Positions 1-9,140 of a DNA stretch of 64,000 nucleotides are shown in pieces. A program made the position numbers and the translations under genes. The stretch comes from an uncultured Rhodospirillales bacterium. Lineage in GTDB: Bacteria; Pseudomonadota; Alphaproteobacteria; ATCC43930; CGMCC-115725. The notes below the pieces were generated by a model. The model was not told the DNA's origin and searched no databases. It was given only the letters and a program-made list of their open reading frames with translations. Position 1 is the stretch's first letter. The number at the start of each line of letters is the position of its first letter. The stretch is taken from contig CAIJOA010000017.1 of the NCBI GenBank assembly GCA_903822185.1, forward strand, positions 1-64,000. The letters are read 5' to 3'.

Positions 1-212
1 GCTTGACGAACGTTGCTGCCGGTACCGCGAATGCTCAGCTCGCTTCCCTCGAGAAGCGCCATCTGACCTCGCAGCTCAACCTCGTCTATAGCCCCCTTCC
101 GGGTATGATCGACATTTACATGGAATGGGATCACTCCGAGCGTTGGGTGCAGGCCAGCAACACCGCCGGTCGGACCAACAAGGAAAGCGTCGGCTTCAAC
201 TTCTTCTGGTAA
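1..212 (+). CDS. Outer-membrane porin, C-terminal fragment
   Basis: Only the last 69 or so codons lie in the window; the gene begins upstream of base 1. The readable part shows the alternating polar and aromatic pattern of outer-membrane beta-strands (for example IDIYMEWDHSERW) and ends in FNFFW followed by TAA. A terminal aromatic residue on the last strand is the usual Bam recognition signal of barrel proteins. The protein is probably a general diffusion porin, but the fragment is too short to name the family. A strong terminator starts about 25 bases after the stop, so the transcript probably ends here. The neighbouring liv genes run convergently. Confidence 0.6.
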   Translation, partial: LTNVAAGTANAQLASLEKRHLTSQLNLVYSPLPGMIDIYMEWDHSERWVQASNTAGRTNKESVGFNFFW

Positions 213-237
213 GAAGCCGAAAGTTTCGAGCCTACGA

Positions 238-270
238 CCCGTCAGCCGAAAGGCTGACGGGTTTTTCTTT
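238..270 (+). terminator. Rho-independent terminator of the porin gene
   Basis: A perfect 10-bp stem (CCCGTCAGCC / GGCTGACGGG) closed by a GAAA tetraloop is followed directly by TTTTTCTTT. It lies 25 bases after the porin stop. The T tract is on the plus-strand side, so it serves the porin; the livF stop codon (269-271) falls inside the tract. Confidence 0.9.
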
Positions 271-985
271 AGGTGCGTTCGGCAACGCCCATCAAAGCGG
301 CGAGCCCGCCCGGGTGATCGAGCAAGGCGCGGCTTTCGCCGGCATGAACGATTCGGCCGCGATCGAGCACGATCGCCCGCTCGGCAAATTCCAACGCGAT
401 GCGCGCATGCTGTTCGACCAACAGCAACGCCAGATCGTCTTCGCGCTTCAGCCGCTCGAGTCCTTTCAGCACGGCATCGACGATCACCGGCGCGAGGCCT
501 TCCATCGGCTCGTCCATCAGCAGCAAGGACGGATTGCCCATCAGCGCGCGGCCGATCGCCAGCATTTGCTGCTCGCCACCGGAAAGCGCGTTACCGCGAT
601 TGCGCCGTCGCGCGGCAAGGCTGGGGAAGAATTCATAAACACGTTCGGCCGTCCAGCGACCCGGCCGGGCCGCGACCAGAAGATTTTCCTCGACCGTCAG
701 CGATTTGAAAATCTCACGTTCTTGCGGCACGAAACCAATGCCGAGGCGCGCGCGGCGATAAGCCGGCTGCGTCGTGATCGCCGTGCCGCCGAAGCTGATT
801 TGGCCGCCATGCAGCGTCGTGTGCCCCATGATCGTCCCCAGCAAGGTCGTCTTGCCGACACCGTTGCGGCCGAGGATCGCCAGCGTGCCGCCCGGCGGCA
901 GATCGAGCGCAATACCTTCCAGCACCACGGTCTCGCCATAGCCGGCGCGCAGATCGGTGATCTGAAGACCGGCATGTCCGGTCAT
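269..985 (-). CDS. livF: Branched-chain amino-acid ABC transporter ATPase LivF
   Basis: This 238-residue protein is the second cytoplasmic ATPase of a LivFGHMK-type importer. Walker A (GRNGVGKTT) sits near residue 40, the ABC signature LSGGEQQ near 134 and Walker B LLLMDEP near 153, with the switch histidine in LLLVEQH. Length and the N-terminal sequence match LivF rather than LivG. The ATG overlaps the livG stop as ATGA (982-985), so the two are translationally coupled. It is the last gene of the operon. The substrate class (branched-chain or other small amino acids, or amides such as urea) cannot be fixed from the ATPase. Confidence 0.93.
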   Translation of the reverse strand: MTGHAGLQITDLRAGYGETVVLEGIALDLPPGGTLAILGRNGVGKTTLLGTIMGHTTLHGGQISFGGTAITTQPAYRRARLGIGFVPQEREIFKSLTVEENLLVAARPGRWTAERVYEFFPSLAARRRNRGNALSGGEQQMLAIGRALMGNPSLLLMDEPMEGLAPVIVDAVLKGLERLKREDDLALLLVEQHARIALEFAERAIVLDRGRIVHAGESRALLDHPGGLAALMGVAERT

Positions 986-1740
986 GGCGTCACCCGTTCG
1001 CCGAGATAAACCTCACGCACATGTGGATCCGCAGCGATCTCGGCCGGCGTTCCTTCGACGAGGACGGTACCCTGCACCAGCACAGTGATGCGCCGTGCGA
1101 TGCGGAAGACCAGTTCCATATCATGCTCGATGATCAGAAGCGCGATCGTCGGATCCAGCCGTTCGATGACCTCGATGATGGTCCCCGTCTCGCTTGACGG
1201 CACGCCGGCCGCCGGCTCGTCGAGCAACAGCACTTTCGGCTTGAGGCCCAAGGCAACCGCGATCTCGACCAGGCGCTGCCGGCCATAGGCAAGCTCGCGC
1301 ACGGCGCGCAGCGCCTCATCCGCAATGCCGAGTTTATCGAGCAACGCATAAGCTTCCTCGACGACGGCCGTGCGTTTACCGGCAGGCCGCCAGAAATTAC
1401 CGGCGACGCCTTCGCGTTCGCTGATGGCGAGCGTGACGTTCTCGAGCACGGACAGGCCGCGAAAGAGTTGATTGATCTGGAAGGTGCGCGCAAGGCCGCG
1501 CTTCACCCGTTGCGCCTGCGAGAGCCGCGTCACGTCTTCACCGTCGAGCAGGATTTGGCCCGAGGTCGATTGCAGCACGCCGGTCACGAGATTGACGAAG
1601 CTGGTCTTGCCCGCGCCGTTTGGTCCGATCAGCGCATGACGCGCGCCCGGCAAGAGCTGGAAATTGATCGCGTTGGCAACGGCGAGTGCGCCGAAGCTTT
1701 TACACAGGACCTTTGTTTCAAGCGCACAGGAAGCGGTCAT
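982..1740 (-). CDS. livG: Branched-chain amino-acid ABC transporter ATPase LivG
   Basis: This is the first ATPase of the importer, 252 residues from the start chosen here (MTASCALETK). The frame stays open upstream, but ATG at 1738-1740 overlaps the livM stop in an ATGA, matching every other junction of this operon. Walker A is GPNGAGKTS. The signature region is AYGRQRLVEIA, as LivG proteins typically have in place of LSGGQ, and Walker B is LLLDEPAAGV. The long insert after Walker A with TFQINQLFRGLSVLENV is characteristic of LivG. It pairs with LivF on the cytoplasmic face of LivHM. Confidence 0.93.
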   Translation of the reverse strand: MTASCALETKVLCKSFGALAVANAINFQLLPGARHALIGPNGAGKTSFVNLVTGVLQSTSGQILLDGEDVTRLSQAQRVKRGLARTFQINQLFRGLSVLENVTLAISEREGVAGNFWRPAGKRTAVVEEAYALLDKLGIADEALRAVRELAYGRQRLVEIAVALGLKPKVLLLDEPAAGVPSSETGTIIEVIERLDPTIALLIIEHDMELVFRIARRITVLVQGTVLVEGTPAEIAADPHVREVYLGERVTP

Positions 1741-2726
1741 GGCGACCTCTTGAAACGGCGCAACACGGCATCGGCCATCCCGAGAATACCGCCGCGCGCG
1801 AAGGCGACGACGAGCACGAGCAGCAAGCCGATCCAGAAATACCAATAGGTCGGATCGATGGTCGAGAAACGGTCCTGCGCGATCATGTAGAGCGGCACGC
1901 CGATGAAGGCGCCATAGAGCCGCCCGACACCGCCGAGAATGATCATGACGAGGATCGTACCTGACAAATCGACGCTCAGCACGTTCAACGCGACAAGCTG
2001 CGTCGTTTCGGCGATCAGCGCGCCCGCCGCGCCGGCGAGCATTGCCGAGATCGTATAGATCGTCACCAGCCGGAAAAAGACCGGCGTGCCGATAGCATTC
2101 ATGCGCGCGACATTTTCACGGATGCCGGTCAGCGAACGGCCGAAGGACGAATGCACGATCGTTCGCGTCACCGCCCAGCCGAGGAACAACACCCCGAGCG
2201 CATACCAATAGGCGGTGTGGCCATACATATCGAAGCGGAACATGCCGAGGACTGGCTGGACCTCCATGCCCTGTAGGCCATCGGCGCCGCCGGTGATCGA
2301 GGTCATTTTATTCGCGGCTTCCTGCAGCATCACGCAGACCACCAGCGTCAGCATCAGGATCGAGAGGCCCTGCGTGCGGAGGATGATCAGGCCGGAGATG
2401 AACCCGACTGCCCCCGCCGCCACCATTGCCGCGATAAGGCCGATGATCGGCGAACCGACGCCATGTGCTGCGAGGTAACCCGCCGTATAAGCGCCGACGC
2501 CGTAGAATGCCGCATGCCCCAACGTGACGATGCCGGCATAACCGAGCACCAAGTCAGCCGACAAACCGAACAGCAGCGTCGCGAGAATCTGCGCGCCCAG
2601 CGCCAGGTAATCCGGAAACACGAAATAAGCGGCAACGGCCAGCACCCAAGGCAACGCCTCCATCGGCCGAAGCCGATGACGTCGAGCGAACGTCGCGATG
2701 GTGTGAGCTGCGGACTTCGCGGTCAT
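1737..2726 (-). CDS. livM: Branched-chain amino-acid ABC transporter permease LivM
   Basis: About 329 residues with eight or nine hydrophobic segments spread along its length. It is the second permease of the importer; the GYAGIVTLGHAAFYGVGAYTAGYL stretch near residue 60 is the conserved LivM core. The start chosen (MTAKSAAH) overlaps the livH stop as ATGA at 2723-2726; an in-frame start ten codons upstream is less likely because it lies inside livH. It forms the membrane channel with LivH. Confidence 0.92.
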   Translation of the reverse strand: MTAKSAAHTIATFARRHRLRPMEALPWVLAVAAYFVFPDYLALGAQILATLLFGLSADLVLGYAGIVTLGHAAFYGVGAYTAGYLAAHGVGSPIIGLIAAMVAAGAVGFISGLIILRTQGLSILMLTLVVCVMLQEAANKMTSITGGADGLQGMEVQPVLGMFRFDMYGHTAYWYALGVLFLGWAVTRTIVHSSFGRSLTGIRENVARMNAIGTPVFFRLVTIYTISAMLAGAAGALIAETTQLVALNVLSVDLSGTILVMIILGGVGRLYGAFIGVPLYMIAQDRFSTIDPTYWYFWIGLLLVLVVAFARGGILGMADAVLRRFKRSP

Positions 2727-3595
2727 GCCTGCCCGAACAATCCGCGCGGCTTCCACAACAGAATGACCATGGTCAGCGCATAGATGAAGAAGGCCCCGAG
2801 TTCGGGCAGGAGATATTTAAACGCCGTATCCGAGACGCCGAGCAGCAAAGCTGCGACGAAAGGACCGCGAATGGTGCCGAGCCCACCGACCGCGACGACG
2901 ATCAAGAAATAGACGAGATGCTCCAGCGCATATCCCGGATCGATCGCGAGAATTTCGGCGCCGAGCCCGCCACCGAGCGCGGCGAGCGCGCTGCCGAAAG
3001 CGAAGGCGAAGGTGAAGAGTTGCGAGGTATTGATGCCGACGGATTGCGCCATACGGCGATTATCGACGGCGGCACGGATCATCGCGCCGAAGCGCGTCCG
3101 TTCGAGGCCGAGCCACAACAGCGTGACGAGGATCGCGCCGCTGCCGATCAGGAAGGTGCGATAAGTCGGGAAGGTGCGAAAGCCGAGATCGATCTGGCCG
3201 CTGAGCGCCGCCGGGGGATAGAATGGCATCGCCGTCGGTCCCCAGAAATATTTGCCGATGGCGACCGACATGAAGACCAGGCCCATGGTCATCAGCACTT
3301 GGTCGAGTTCGTCGGCGCCGTAGAGCGGACGATAGAGGAAGCGTTCGAGCGGCACGGCCAATGCCGCAACCGCCAAGGTCGCCAAGGCGACCGAAACCGC
3401 AAAGGGCACGCCATAACGTGTCATCAGCGTCGTCATGAAGTAGCCGCCCGCCGCGGCAAAGACGCCATGGGCGAGATTGACGAAACCCATCAGCCCCATC
3501 GTGATCGAGAGGCCGACCGAGACCAGATAGAGCACCATGGCGAAGGCGACGCCATGGAACCCGATGCTGATCGCGGCGGAGAGTGCTGCGTCCAT
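2723..3595 (-). CDS. livH: Branched-chain amino-acid ABC transporter permease LivH
   Basis: A 290-residue polytopic inner-membrane protein with the LivH core GLSITMGLMGFVNLAHG near residue 30. Its length is normal for the family. It follows the binding-protein gene by 32 bases and overlaps livM by four. Together with LivM it forms the translocation pore energised by LivF and LivG. Confidence 0.92.
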   Translation of the reverse strand: MDAALSAAISIGFHGVAFAMVLYLVSVGLSITMGLMGFVNLAHGVFAAAGGYFMTTLMTRYGVPFAVSVALATLAVAALAVPLERFLYRPLYGADELDQVLMTMGLVFMSVAIGKYFWGPTAMPFYPPAALSGQIDLGFRTFPTYRTFLIGSGAILVTLLWLGLERTRFGAMIRAAVDNRRMAQSVGINTSQLFTFAFAFGSALAALGGGLGAEILAIDPGYALEHLVYFLIVVAVGGLGTIRGPFVAALLLGVSDTAFKYLLPELGAFFIYALTMVILLWKPRGLFGQA

Positions 3596-3627
3596 GTTAC
3601 CGGCCGCGCCGGTCGATCAACGAATCC

Positions 3628-4830
3628 TCACTTGGGCGGGTTCGCTTCTTTCCACGGATCTTTCACGTTCGGGATCGTCTCGAATTCGACATTGGCGAGC
3701 TTGCCGTTCAAATTCTCGACCCGGCGGATATAGACGTTCTCGATAACGTCGCGCGTATTCGGGTCGATCGAGATCGGACCGCGCGGGCTGTCGGTCGTTT
3801 TCCAATTCGACAGGATCTTCATCGCCGCGTCGCCGTCGAACTTGCCGTTGGTCTGTTTGACCACATCGAAGATCGCGGCCATGCCGTCCCAACCGGCGAC
3901 CGACATGAAATCGGCAATCGGCTTTTCGCCATAAGCATTGCGCCAGGCATTGAGGAAAACCTGGTTCGCAGCGCGCGTCGCAGCGTTGGAATAGGTGCCG
4001 GCGCTGACGATGCCGAGCGGTGCGTCGCCCATGTTCGGCAGTTCTTCATCGAGCATGACGTCCTGGGTCGTGACCAGCTTGATGCCGGCCTTCGTCAGAC
4101 CAAGATCGTTCCAGGCCTTCATCACCGCCGTCGCCTTCTTACCCGCGGGCACGAAGATGAACGCGACATTCGGCTTGCTGTCCTTGATGCGCTGAATGAA
4201 AGGCGAGTAGTCGTCGGTCGGGAACGGCATCCGCACCTTGTCGATGACCGTCCCGCCGCCGTCGGTGAAGCCCTTGGTGAAGCCGCCCTCGGCATCGAAG
4301 CCCGGCGCGTAATCGGTCACCGCCGTATAGGCTTTCTTCCAGCCTTGCTTCGCCGCCCACTGACCGATCGGCGTCGAGACCAGCCACAGCGTGAACGACG
4401 TGCGGATGATGTAGGGCGAGGCGCGCGTGATCGAAGCGCCGGCCGCATTCATGATGACGAAAGGCACTTTCGCTTCAGTCGCAACCGAGGCGATCGCGGC
4501 AGCATTCGGCGACCACACCGCGCCGGCGAGGATATTGACGTGGTCACGCGTCACCAGCTCGGTCGCAAGACGCTTCGCCACATCGGGATTGGCGCCCGTG
4601 TCGTCGCGATAGATCAGCGTGACCTTCACGCCGGCGGGCAGATCTTTCTGATGTTCTTTGACATAGAGATCGATGCCCTTGTTCATCTCGTCGCCGGGCT
4701 GCGCGTCGGGGCCCGACATGGTCGAGACGACGCCGACTTTGATTTCGGTTTGCGCCGACGCGATGCCGATACCGGCCAACGTCACCGTAAAAAGAGCCGC
4801 CAAAAATCTTGCCGTGATGGTCATGGTCAT
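3628..4830 (-). CDS. livK: Periplasmic branched-chain amino-acid (Leu/Ile/Val-type) binding protein
   Basis: This is the solute-binding protein of the adjacent importer (periplasmic binding protein family 6), 400 residues. Residues 1-26 form a signal peptide (basic start, hydrophobic core, cleavage after ASA). The mature part opens with TEIKVGVVSTMSGPDA, the usual beginning of the type I periplasmic fold. A purine-rich GGGGGGATGACC stands immediately before the ATG. Being first in the operon and secreted, it should set the ligand specificity. The ligand is not deducible from sequence alone; short-chain amides, urea or aromatic acids are alternatives to leucine. Confidence 0.88.
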   Translation of the reverse strand: MTMTITARFLAALFTVTLAGIGIASAQTEIKVGVVSTMSGPDAQPGDEMNKGIDLYVKEHQKDLPAGVKVTLIYRDDTGANPDVAKRLATELVTRDHVNILAGAVWSPNAAAIASVATEAKVPFVIMNAAGASITRASPYIIRTSFTLWLVSTPIGQWAAKQGWKKAYTAVTDYAPGFDAEGGFTKGFTDGGGTVIDKVRMPFPTDDYSPFIQRIKDSKPNVAFIFVPAGKKATAVMKAWNDLGLTKAGIKLVTTQDVMLDEELPNMGDAPLGIVSAGTYSNAATRAANQVFLNAWRNAYGEKPIADFMSVAGWDGMAAIFDVVKQTNGKFDGDAAMKILSNWKTTDSPRGPISIDPNTRDVIENVYIRRVENLNGKLANVEFETIPNVKDPWKEANPPK

Positions 4831-4887
4831 CCCCCCTGTCGGATTCGCGCGATTCGACGAGCCACGAATCTGCGGAGACTATAACCG

Positions 4888-5424
4888 TTAACGCTCTTCC
4901 GGGCCAAGCCCCGACGGGTTGCCGCGCGGGGTCCAATCGCCCGTTATCAAGCCATCGTGAAAATGGTGCAGCGCCCATTCGACGGAAGGGAAAGCAAGCT
5001 CGGTCCAGGGGATTTCGTCCCAGGCGAACAGCCCGACCTCAAGGCTCTCGATGCCGGGGGTGATATCGGGCGACAGCAGATGGGCGCGGTACATCAACTG
5101 GACCTGACTGATATGTGGCACGTCATAGACGGCGAGCAGCCCATCGATCGCGATTCGCGCGGTCGCTTCTTCAAAGGCCTCGCGTATCGCCCCGGCCTGG
5201 GTCGATTCATGGAGTTCGAGATAGCCGGCCGGCAGCGTCCAGAAGCCGATGCGCGGCTCGATTGCGCGGCGGCACAACAGAATGCGCTCGTCCCAGCGGC
5301 ACACCGATCCGACGACGATTTTGGGATTTTCGTAAGCGATGAAGCCGCAATCGGGGCAGACGAGCCGCTCGCGATCTTCGCCCGCGGGAATTTCTCGAAT
5401 TCGAGGACCGCGCGAGTCGGTCAC
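4888..5424 (-). CDS. Zinc-ribbon Nudix hydrolase
   Basis: A 178-residue protein read from a GTG start at 5422-5424. An N-terminal CPDCG finger followed by YENPK resembles the zinc-ribbon Nudix enzymes related to NADH pyrophosphatase. The Nudix box begins at GYLELHE and continues to REAFEEAT. The glycine normally found after the last two glutamates is replaced by threonine, but the catalytic R-E-x-x-E-E residues remain. The substrate is probably a nucleoside diphosphate derivative such as ADP-ribose or NADH. The livK ATG lies 57 bases downstream on the same strand, so it may share a transcript with the liv operon, though no functional link is obvious. Confidence 0.8.
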   Translation of the reverse strand: MTDSRGPRIREIPAGEDRERLVCPDCGFIAYENPKIVVGSVCRWDERILLCRRAIEPRIGFWTLPAGYLELHESTQAGAIREAFEEATARIAIDGLLAVYDVPHISQVQLMYRAHLLSPDITPGIESLEVGLFAWDEIPWTELAFPSVEWALHHFHDGLITGDWTPRGNPSGLGPEER

Positions 5425-5746
5425 GTCATCCGCGAATTAGACGACGAGATCGATGAGACGGCCGCGCCCGATTGTATCCGGCGCCGACCAGACCCGTTGC
5501 GAGGCCGATGCGTTCGGCACCGGCACGTCCTCACGCAGCGCCGTACCGGCTTGCGCCGGACGCACTGTTTGGACCACCAATGAACGAGACTCGACTTGCA
5601 TCGTTAACCACAGCCTTGCGACTTAATACGAAAAACCTAACAGTTTCCGTTAGTTAACACAAGCTGAATGATTCTTATCGTTAACGTGGGCCTTGCACGA
5701 TGACGACGGCATCGGCACTGTCGGCGAAACCGAAGGGACGACCGCG
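5425..5746. other. Intergenic region with three GTTAAC palindromes
   Basis: No convincing gene lies between the divergent Nudix and FkbM genes. GTTAAC occurs at 5603-5608, 5653-5658 and 5680-5685, and CTAAC-N7-GTTAG at 5637-5653 adds an inverted pair. TTAAC is the half-site of the cell-cycle regulator CtrA, but no perfect TTAA-N7-TTAA arrangement is present here. A 25-codon frame at 5580-5657 has no evidence of being real. Confidence 0.4.
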
Positions 5747-6532
5747 ATGCCGCAAGACCAGCCACGCACCTATACCGATTCGCTTGCGCTGCTCGCCTCA
5801 CAAGGCGTGCGTTATTCGACGGTGATCGATATCGGCTGTGCGGAAGGGTACTTCTTCGTCTCGCATTATTGCCGCGGCCTTTTCCCCGACAGCGTTCCGG
5901 TGATGATCGACGCTAATCCTTGCTACGCGCCGGTGCTGCAGGAAATTCAGGAAACGGTCGGCGGGCATTACGTCATTGCCGCCGCGTCCGATACCGCGGG
6001 CGAACTCCGTTTCACCCAGGGCGCGCATCCTTATTGGAGTTCGTTGCGGCCGCCATCCGATCCCTATTGGCAGCGCGTCAACAATCTGGCCCAACATGAA
6101 GAGACGGTGCCGGCAATACGGCTGGACGATCTGGCATCATCCCTCGGGTTGAAGCCGCCGTACCTGATAAAGCTCGACGTTCAGGGAGCCGAGGTTCAGG
6201 CGTTGCGTGGCGCGCCCACCGTCCTCGCCGAAACCGACGTCGTCATCGTCGAAGCCGACATCGCCGATTTCCGCGCCATCGACGCGCAACTCAACGAGGC
6301 GGGATTTGATCTCTACGATCTGACGACACTGGTTTGGCCCGAAGGTCAGGCCTTGGGCTGGTTCTATCCGGTCTATCTCAACCGGCGCCTCAATCATCTG
6401 CGTGAGAAGCAGTTTTGGAAAGACGGCCAGAACGATGCGATGATCGGTATGCAGACCGACCGGCAACAACAGATCCGGGCCTTCTATGACGACGTTCTGC
6501 CGAAGATCCGCGCCTTCAAAAAGGGCGTTTAA
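5747..6532 (+). CDS. FkbM-family SAM-dependent methyltransferase
   Basis: A 261-residue protein. The start is ATG 5747, preceded at eight bases by GAAGGGA; a TTG at 5693 in frame has no such signal. The first SAM motif is [11 protein letters not shown] near residue 30, followed by the acidic VMIDANP, and the FkbM hallmark [16 protein letters not shown] lies near residue 145. FkbM-type enzymes methylate hydroxyl groups of sugars or natural products; here the acceptor is unknown, but surface polysaccharide is plausible given the exopolysaccharide genes in the window. It converges on pgk with the two stop codons overlapping (6529-6532). Confidence 0.82.
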   Translation: MPQDQPRTYTDSLALLASQGVRYSTVIDIGCAEGYFFVSHYCRGLFPDSVPVMIDANPCYAPVLQEIQETVGGHYVIAAASDTAGELRFTQGAHPYWSSLRPPSDPYWQRVNNLAQHEETVPAIRLDDLASSLGLKPPYLIKLDVQGAEVQALRGAPTVLAETDVVIVEADIADFRAIDAQLNEAGFDLYDLTTLVWPEGQALGWFYPVYLNRRLNHLREKQFWKDGQNDAMIGMQTDRQQQIRAFYDDVLPKIRAFKKGV

Positions 6533-7719
6533 CGCTTCAGCGCTTTGACGCCCGGCAGTTCACGGCCTTCCAGCCATTCGAGAAAGGCGCCGCCCGCGCT
6601 CGATACATAGGTCAGCTGATCGGCAACGCCGGCATCGTTGAGCGCAGCGACCGTATCGCCGCCGCCGGCGACACTGAGCAGCTTGCCGGCCTTGGTCAAT
6701 TCGGCGACGCGTTTCGCCAAGGCGACGGTCGCGGTATCGAACGGCTTGGTCTCGAACGCGCCCACCGGTCCGTTCCAGATCAGCGTCGGGCATTGCCCCA
6801 ACCGATCCGAGATCATCGCGACGCTTTGCGGTCCGATATCGAGCATCATTTGATCGTCGGGCACCTGATCGACCGAGACGGTCTTGGTCGCAGCACCCGC
6901 CTTGAACTCGGCAGCCACTGTCGCATCGACCGGCAGGATGAGATCGCACGACGAGGTTTTCGCCTTGTCGAGAATGCCGCGCGCGATGTCGATCATGTCC
7001 TTCTCGTAAAGGGACTTGCCGACTTTCTTGCCTTGCGCCGCCAGCAGCGTATTCGCCATCGCGCCGCCGATCACCAGCACCTGCACCTTCGACAACATGA
7101 AATCGAGCAGTTGCAGCTTGGTCGAGACTTTCGAGCCCGCGACGATTGCCATCACCGGACGCTTCGGCGCACCCAACGCTGCGTTCAACGCTTCGAGTTC
7201 AGCCTGCATCAAACGGCCCGCCGCCGGCGGCAGCAGATGCGCCACGCCTTCGGTCGAGGCATGGGCGCGATGCGCCGCCGAGAAGGCGTCGTTCACATAG
7301 ATATCGCCGAGCGAGGCAAGCGCCTGCGCAAAGGCCGGATCGTTCTTTTCCTCTTCCTTATGGAAGCGGAGATTTTCAAGGAGCGCGACCTCGCCGGGCT
7401 GCAGGCGATCGACGACGGCTTTCGCGGCATCGCCGACGCAGTCGGTGGCGAAGGCCACGGGACGGCCGATCGCTTTCGCCAAGGGTTCGACCAACGGCTT
7501 CAACGACAAGGAAGGATCGATACCTTTGGGCCGGCCGAAATGCGACATCACGACGACACGCGCGCCTTTATCGGCAAGCTCGCGGATGGTCGGAGCCAGC
7601 CGTTCGATGCGGGTGTCGTCCGTGACCTTGCCATCGTGCATCGGCACGTTGAGATCGACACGGACCAGCACGCGCTTGCCGCGGACCTCGATGGTATCGA
7701 GGGTCTGAAAATCAGCCAT
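6529..7719 (-). CDS. pgk: Phosphoglycerate kinase
   Basis: The glycolytic enzyme converting 1,3-bisphosphoglycerate and ADP to 3-phosphoglycerate and ATP; 396 residues, the usual bacterial length. The N-terminal substrate signature [12 protein letters not shown] near residue 15 and the C-terminal nucleotide loop [12 protein letters not shown] near residue 350 are intact. It follows the DUF1178 gene by 11 bases on the same strand, so it is probably cotranscribed from the promoter proposed at 8272-8301. Confidence 0.97.
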   Translation of the reverse strand: MADFQTLDTIEVRGKRVLVRVDLNVPMHDGKVTDDTRIERLAPTIRELADKGARVVVMSHFGRPKGIDPSLSLKPLVEPLAKAIGRPVAFATDCVGDAAKAVVDRLQPGEVALLENLRFHKEEEKNDPAFAQALASLGDIYVNDAFSAAHRAHASTEGVAHLLPPAAGRLMQAELEALNAALGAPKRPVMAIVAGSKVSTKLQLLDFMLSKVQVLVIGGAMANTLLAAQGKKVGKSLYEKDMIDIARGILDKAKTSSCDLILPVDATVAAEFKAGAATKTVSVDQVPDDQMMLDIGPQSVAMISDRLGQCPTLIWNGPVGAFETKPFDTATVALAKRVAELTKAGKLLSVAGGGDTVAALNDAGVADQLTYVSSAGGAFLEWLEGRELPGVKALKR

Positions 7720-7730
7720 GTTGTTTTTTC

Positions 7731-8225
7731 TCAGGCGTCGCTTGAGGGAACCCAGGGAATCGCGGCGATCTCGATACCCTCATCGACAAGGGTCTTCGCT
7801 TCCGATGGCGTCGCTTCGCCATAGATGCCGCGTTCTTGCGCCTCACCCTTGTGGATGCGGCGCGCTTCTTCGGCAAAACCTTTGCCGACATTTTCGCAAT
7901 TGGTTTCGACGTGCCGGCGCAGCACCTGAAGCGCGCGGCGAAATTCGGCAGGGGTCGGCGGCGCATCGGGCGCCGATAGCGCGCTGGGTGCGATGACCTC
8001 GGCTTCGGCAGCGCGCGTTTCAGAGAGGCGTGGGGGCGCAACTTCGTCGCGGCCTTTGGTCGAACGGCCGAGGCGCGGCGCCATCATCGCCTTATCGACT
8101 TTGTGCGAGCCGCAATCCGGGCAAGCGATCAGATCGCGCTTCGATTGCCGCTCGAAGTTGGCATTGTCGCGAAACCAGGCCTCGAACTCGTGGCCGTCGG
8201 CGCATCGAAGGGTGAAAAGGATCAT
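7731..8225 (-). CDS. DUF1178 family protein
   Basis: A 164-residue cytoplasmic protein of the alphaproteobacterial DUF1178 family. The N-terminus [18 protein letters not shown] and the CPDCG pair at about residue 35 form a small zinc-ribbon-like start, followed by a low-complexity Ala/Pro/Glu linker and a conserved C-terminal helix region ([20 protein letters not shown]). No enzymatic activity is known for the family. Its place between the Nit amidase and pgk is a conserved neighbourhood in alphaproteobacteria as far as I recall. Confidence 0.85.
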   Translation of the reverse strand: MILFTLRCADGHEFEAWFRDNANFERQSKRDLIACPDCGSHKVDKAMMAPRLGRSTKGRDEVAPPRLSETRAAEAEVIAPSALSAPDAPPTPAEFRRALQVLRRHVETNCENVGKGFAEEARRIHKGEAQERGIYGEATPSEAKTLVDEGIEIAAIPWVPSSDA

Positions 8226-8271
8226 GGCGGCTGGCAGGCTGTTCTGTGCGTTACCGATGAAAAGCTAAGTT

Positions 8272-8301
8272 TTTATATGGGCTTGCGACTGCGCTGGTCA
8301 A
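8272..8301 (-). promoter_or_regulatory. Candidate sigma-70-type promoter for DUF1178-pgk
   Basis: Read on the minus strand, TTGACC (8296-8301) and TATAAA (8272-8277) are separated by 18 bases, each one mismatch from consensus. They lie in the 87-base gap between the Nit gene and DUF1178, giving a leader of roughly 40 bases. This suggests pgk has its own promoter inside the longer leftward gene series. Confidence 0.55.
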
Positions 8302-8312
8302 GGAAAGAGCAA

Positions 8313-9140
8313 TCAGGCGACCGGCGGTGCGAAGCCTCGGTCATGGCGCAGCGAGGGCACGGCTTGCCGCGCCTCGGCGATCTTATCGGTATCGATCGCG
8401 GCGGTGATAAAGCCGACCTCGTCCCCCGCCTCGGCCAGAACCTCGCCCCAAGGGGCGACGATGAGGCTGTGGCCATAGGTCTTGCGGCCCTCGGCATGTT
8501 CGCCGCACTGGCCCGGGGCAAAAACGAAACAGCCGTTTTCGATCGCCCGCGCCCGCATCAACACATGCCAATGCGCCTTGCCGGTCGGCACCGTGAAGGC
8601 CGCCGGGATCGAGATAAAATCCGCCCCTGCATGGCCCAGCGCGCGATAGAGATGGGGAAAACGCAGGTCGTAGCAGATCGTCATGCCCAGCTTGCCCCAG
8701 GGCAGCGCCGCGAGCGTTGCTGCTTCGCCCGGCCGGAACACCGCGGATTCGCGATAGCTTTCGCCGCCGGCGAGATCGACGTCGAACATATGAATCTTGT
8801 CGTAGCGCGCGAGGATGTTTCCATCCGGCGCAATCAGAAACGAGCGGTTGGCGAGACGGTCGCCGCCCGGCTCACGGATCATCAGCGAGCCCAACAGTAG
8901 ATGCGCGCCGGTTTCGCGCGCCAGATCGCGGAACGCCGCCAGCATCGGATGCGAAGCCTCGTCACGCGCTTTCTCGGCGCGCGCCGTACGCTTGGGTTCG
9001 ATCATGTCGCTGACTTCGGGCGTCATGATCAGGTCGGCACCGGCATCGCGCGCGCAGCGCACGAGGTCGGCGGCGATCTTGATATTCGGTTCGATATCGC
9101 GGCCCGAACTGAGCTGCACACAGGCCGCGGTGAAATTCAT
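8313..9140 (-). CDS. Nit-type carbon-nitrogen hydrolase (probable deaminated glutathione amidase)
   Basis: A nitrilase-superfamily amidase of 275 residues. The catalytic triad is visible as Glu42 (MTPEVSDM), Lys115 (RYDKIHMFD) and Cys156 (MTICYDLRFP). The KIHMFDVDL and CYDLRFP stretches are typical of the Nit1/NitA branch, which hydrolyses deaminated glutathione. The start codon overlaps the grxC stop in an ATGA (9137-9140), and a neighbouring glutaredoxin fits a glutathione-related role. Other omega-amidases of the same branch cannot be excluded. Confidence 0.87.
   Translation of the reverse strand: MNFTAACVQLSSGRDIEPNIKIAADLVRCARDAGADLIMTPEVSDMIEPKRTARAEKARDEASHPMLAAFRDLARETGAHLLLGSLMIREPGGDRLANRSFLIAPDGNILARYDKIHMFDVDLAGGESYRESAVFRPGEAATLAALPWGKLGMTICYDLRFPHLYRALGHAGADFISIPAAFTVPTGKAHWHVLMRARAIENGCFVFAPGQCGEHAEGRKTYGHSLIVAPWGEVLAEAGDEVGFITAAIDTDKIAEARQAVPSLRHDRGFAPPVA

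Noticed and set aside
3583-4884. A 433-codon frame antisense to livK
   Set aside because: LivK is well supported by its signal peptide and operon; the antisense product has no recognisable domain.
5693-5746. Upstream TTG start for the FkbM methyltransferase
   Set aside because: The 18 extra residues lie in a low-conservation region and ATG 5747 has a well-spaced GAAGGGA.
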